Notes under the pieces: model-generated | What the model was told of the DNA's origin: nothing | Databases searched by the model: none | The model's input: the letters and a program-made list of their open reading frames with translations, nothing else | Translations under genes and position numbers: made by a program | Shown here: positions 50,862-53,484 of the stretch, piece after piece | Layout of the letters: every line of letters begins with the position of its first letter | How positions within the stretch are numbered: the stretch's first letter is position 1 | NCBI RefSeq assembly: GCF_002837135.1 | Contig: NZ_NWBQ01000002.1 | Span: 1 to 53,484 of the forward strand | DNA: 53,484 nt | Direction: 5' to 3' | From: Macromonas bipunctata | GTDB lineage: Bacteria; Pseudomonadota; Gammaproteobacteria; Burkholderiales; Burkholderiaceae_C

Positions 50862-52595
50862 ATGACACAGGTTTTCCGGTTTTACCCACCGGCGCCTGGC
50901 CGCCACATTTTCTTACACCGCCCCATGGTACGCCCGACCCAACTGCTCCACCCCTCCCACCCGCCCGCGCCAGCACGCGCCGCCGCCACCGTGCTGCTGC
51001 TGCGCGATGGCCCCGACGGCCCCGAAGTGCTGATGACGCGCCGCGCCAGCACCGCCAGCTTTGCGCCCGATGCCTACGTGTTCCCCGGCGGCGGGATTGA
51101 TCTGGCCGACACACAAGTCCACCACCACGCGCAGCGCCGCCCCACGCAAAACGACGAACTGCTGACGCAGGCCATTGCCGCCATCCGCGAAGCCTACGAA
51201 GAACTGGGTATCCTGCTGGCGCGCCACGCCGATGGCCGCTGGGCCAGCGACGCCGACATCGCCACCCTGCCCCGCCACGGCAACTTTGCCGCGCAATGCG
51301 CCGAGCGCGGTCTGACACTGGCCGCCGACGCGGTGTTGCCGCTGGCGCACTGGGTCACCTCGCGCGACTTTGGCAAACGCTTTGACGTACCCTTCTTGGT
51401 AGCGCGCATGCCCCCCGATCAAACCCCGGTGGCCGACGAAACCGAACAGTTCGAACCCGTGTGGGTGCGGCCCGCCGACGCGCTGGCCCGCCACGCTGCG
51501 GGCAACTTCTTCATCATCTACCCCACCATCCGCACGCTGGAACGGCTGCAGGCGTTTGCCAGCGTCGATGCCGTGCTGGCCACCTGCACCAGCGAACATC
51601 CCTGGTGGCACAGCTGCCCGCGCGGTGGCCAGGTGGCAGGCCAGGCGCGCTACTACATGGAGCACGAAGCCCCATTTGGCGAACTGGCGCTGGTGTGCCC
51701 CGACGGCCAGATCGCGCACCCTTTGGACTGGCAAAGCGACCACCCCGTGGCCTTGCTCAAGAACGTGCAACGCCTGACCGCACCCAACCCCGGCTTCATG
51801 ACCGGCCCCGGCACCAACAGCTATCTGGTGGGCGACCCCGCCACCGGCTACATCGCCATCGACCCCGGCCCGGACGAACCAGCCCACCAAGAACGGCTGT
51901 GGCGCGCGGCTGGCGGGCGCATCCTGCACATCGTCTGCACCCACTCGCACCCCGACCACTCGCCCGGTGCGGCCCGGCTGCAAACCCTGACCGAACAACA
52001 CGGCCAACCGCGACCGCCCATCTTGGGCCTGCCCAGCGCCAGCACCGCCGCCACGCACAGCCACTTTGTGCCCGACCGCACCCTGACCGACGGCGAAACC
52101 CTGCGCCTGCACGGCCCCGCGCCCGACGCGCCCAACGGCGTGGTCACGCACACCCTGCGCGCGCTACACACCCCCGGCCACGCCGCCAACCACGTGTGTC
52201 TGGTACTGGAAGAGGACGGCCTGCTGTTCAGCGGGGATCACATCCTCAACGGCAGCACCACCGTGGTCAACCCGCCCGATGGCAACATGGACGACTACCT
52301 GCGCTCGCTGGACAAATTGACCCACGCCTGCACCGAACACCATATCGCTTTCATCCTGCCCGCGCACGGTTACGTGCTGGGCGAGGCAGAGGCCGCCATC
52401 GCCCAACTCAAGGCCCACCGGCTGCAACGCGAGGCCAAGGTGCTGGCCGCCATGCGCACCCTGCCCCACGGCACCCCCGACGACTGGGTGGCACTGGCCT
52501 ACCACGACGTGCCCGAACGCCTGTGGCCCGTGGCCAAACGCTCGCTGCTGGCGCACGTGGAACGCATCGACAACCTAGGAGGCTTCAATGTCTGA
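50862..52595 (+). CDS. NUDIX-metallo-beta-lactamase fusion hydrolase
   Basis: The 577-aa protein joins an N-terminal Nudix-like domain (about 30-270; the RE/EELG core is in AIREAYEELGILL) to a C-terminal metallo-beta-lactamase domain (about 290-560) with HxHxDH (CTHSHPDHSPG near 362), TPGHAANHVCL and LLFSGDHILNG. The MBL half resembles LACTB2-type RNA/thioester hydrolases. Substrates are unknown. The ATG at 50862 gives the longest form; MVRPTQLL (50925) is an alternative. It overlaps the next gene by 8 nt. Confidence 0.88.
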   Translation: MTQVFRFYPPAPGRHIFLHRPMVRPTQLLHPSHPPAPARAAATVLLLRDGPDGPEVLMTRRASTASFAPDAYVFPGGGIDLADTQVHHHAQRRPTQNDELLTQAIAAIREAYEELGILLARHADGRWASDADIATLPRHGNFAAQCAERGLTLAADAVLPLAHWVTSRDFGKRFDVPFLVARMPPDQTPVADETEQFEPVWVRPADALARHAAGNFFIIYPTIRTLERLQAFASVDAVLATCTSEHPWWHSCPRGGQVAGQARYYMEHEAPFGELALVCPDGQIAHPLDWQSDHPVALLKNVQRLTAPNPGFMTGPGTNSYLVGDPATGYIAIDPGPDEPAHQERLWRAAGGRILHIVCTHSHPDHSPGAARLQTLTEQHGQPRPPILGLPSASTAATHSHFVPDRTLTDGETLRLHGPAPDAPNGVVTHTLRALHTPGHAANHVCLVLEEDGLLFSGDHILNGSTTVVNPPDGNMDDYLRSLDKLTHACTEHHIAFILPAHGYVLGEAEAAIAQLKAHRLQREAKVLAAMRTLPHGTPDDWVALAYHDVPERLWPVAKRSLLAHVERIDNLGGFNV

Positions 52596-53310
52596 ACAAC
52601 ACCCCAACACCCCACCCGTCGGCGAACGCCTGGCCAAACGTGTCGCCGCCTTGCGCCCCTGCTCGCGCGCCGAGGCCGAACGCCTGATCGAAGGCGGCTG
52701 GGTGTGCGTGGACGGCACCGTGGCCGACGACCCGGCACGACGCATCACGCACGAAACCGTGACCATAGACCCAGAGGGCCGCCCCGACGCGCTGGAACCC
52801 GTGACGCTGCTGTGGCACAAACCCGCCGGCATCGCCCTGCACGACGACCAGCCGCTGGCGGGCCTGATCGCCGCCAACACCACCCTGCGCCCCTGGCACC
52901 TCAAACACCTGCGCTGCGTCAGCCCGATGTCGGCGGCCAGCAGCGGCTTGGCGGTGTTTGCCCAAAGCGCGGGCGTGCTGCGCAAGTTGCGCGAAGACAG
53001 CCCGCTGCTGGAACACGAATGGATGGTGGAAATTGCGTCCGCCCTGCCCGCTGCCACGCTGGACGCGCTGCAACAGCCCGCCGCCACGGCCAACGCCCTG
53101 CACGCCAAATGGAGCATCAGCAGCCAGAACGCCTCCCGCACCCGGCTGCGTGTGGTGACCAAGCGCCACACCCCGGCCGGCCTGGCGCAATGGCTGCAAC
53201 AGCACCCGCTGCAACCCGCCGTGCTGCACCGCCTGCGCCTGGGCCGTGTGGCGCTGGGCCCGCTGCCCGTGGGCGAGTGGCGCGTGCTGGGCGCGCACGA
53301 GCGGTTCTGA
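52588..53310 (+). CDS. S4-domain pseudouridine-synthase-like protein lacking the catalytic Asp
   Basis: The 240-aa protein has an S4 RNA-binding domain (about 10-65; CSRAEAERLIEGGWVCVDG) and an RsuA/RluB-like fold (LLWHKPAGI, then HLRCVSPMSAASSGLAVFAQS). At the usual active-site motif GRLDxxTxGL it reads SPMSAASSGL, so the Asp nucleophile is Ser and the Arg is absent. It may bind rRNA without catalysis. It starts with AGGAGG 10 nt upstream, overlapping the NUDIX-MBL gene by 8 nt. Confidence 0.85.
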   Translation: MSEQHPNTPPVGERLAKRVAALRPCSRAEAERLIEGGWVCVDGTVADDPARRITHETVTIDPEGRPDALEPVTLLWHKPAGIALHDDQPLAGLIAANTTLRPWHLKHLRCVSPMSAASSGLAVFAQSAGVLRKLREDSPLLEHEWMVEIASALPAATLDALQQPAATANALHAKWSISSQNASRTRLRVVTKRHTPAGLAQWLQQHPLQPAVLHRLRLGRVALGPLPVGEWRVLGAHERF

Positions 53311-53321
53311 ACCAGAGTACG

Positions 53322-53484
53322 TCAGCCGCCCTGGTGCGCCAGCGGCAGCGTGAACCAGAAGGTCGAGCCTTCGCCCACCGTGGACTCGAACCCCATGCTG
53401 CCGCCCATGTGCTGCACCAGATTTCGGCTCAGCGACAGGCCGATGCCGGTGCCGGGGATCTGGCTGAATTCGGCATCACCGCGC
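53322..53484 (-). CDS. Histidine kinase C-terminus (cut by window edge)
   Basis: About 54 C-terminal residues are visible. The segment [18 protein letters not shown] carries the G2 box of an HATPase_c domain and is followed by [15 protein letters not shown], the usual end of a sensor kinase. No response regulator lies in the window; the 5' part lies beyond it. It is convergent with the S4-domain gene. Confidence 0.85.
   Translation of the reverse strand, partial: RGDAEFSQIPGTGIGLSLSRNLVQHMGGSMGFESTVGEGSTFWFTLPLAHQGG

Overview
The window is a dense, GC-rich bacterial chromosome segment. Gene content and order (DUF3683 oxidoreductase, HIT, DUF971, ubiE, Tim44-like, ubiJ, ubiB, fmdB-type, DUF502 and aspS; hemA-prfA-prmC; rplU-rpmA-obgE-proB; dapF-xerC) fit a motile betaproteobacterium of the order Burkholderiales, most likely Comamonadaceae or a close relative. 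That placement is an inference from gene order and protein resemblance; no marker search was run. I saw no rRNA, tRNA, CRISPR array or prophage.

Region 1 (1-8130, all minus strand) is a flagellar and chemotaxis block, read motA-motB-cheY-cheZ-flhB-flhA-flhF. It gives the stator, the response regulator and its phosphatase, and the export gate. It lacks the cheA/cheW/cheR/cheB genes that often lie between motB and cheY, and flhDC that often lies before motA. Before motA sit three small membrane genes of the YqjD/YqjE/YqjK type. Region 2 (8169-20287, minus) is a long run of housekeeping genes: aspS, a DUF502 membrane protein, a zinc-ribbon protein, the ubiquinone genes ubiB, ubiJ and ubiE, a Tim44-like protein carrying an (AACAGC)11 microsatellite, DUF971, HIT, and a 1296-residue FAD/Fe-S oxidoreductase. 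Many neighbours overlap by ATGA.

Region 3 (20307-27101, plus) starts with the overlapping hemA-prfA-prmC set. Its usual partner grxD is displaced by about 3.1 kb. The intervening DNA holds an Rnk/GreA-C-like gene, a protein built from about 34 uninterrupted hexapeptide repeats (a predicted beta-solenoid of unknown function), and a TnpB-only IS200/IS605-type element. Both ends of that element can be placed from the sequence, and it appears to have landed exactly at the stop codon of the solenoid gene. This is the most accessory-like part of the window.

Region 4 (27238-38092) holds katG, a stand-alone EAL phosphodiesterase, a methyltransferase, a lytic transglycosylase following proS, rppH, proB, and the rplU-rpmA-obgE operon with a clear promoter and internal terminator. 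Region 5 (38170-53484) holds a FliB-type flagellin methylase, a 2004-residue tandem UvrA with four ABC signatures, a universal stress protein, a TerB-like protein, and the co-oriented run ompA-like lipoprotein-dapF-xerC-ychJ-HAD-DUF1289. It ends with a NUDIX-metallo-beta-lactamase fusion, an S4/pseudouridine-synthase-like protein lacking the catalytic aspartate, and the C-terminal end of a histidine kinase.
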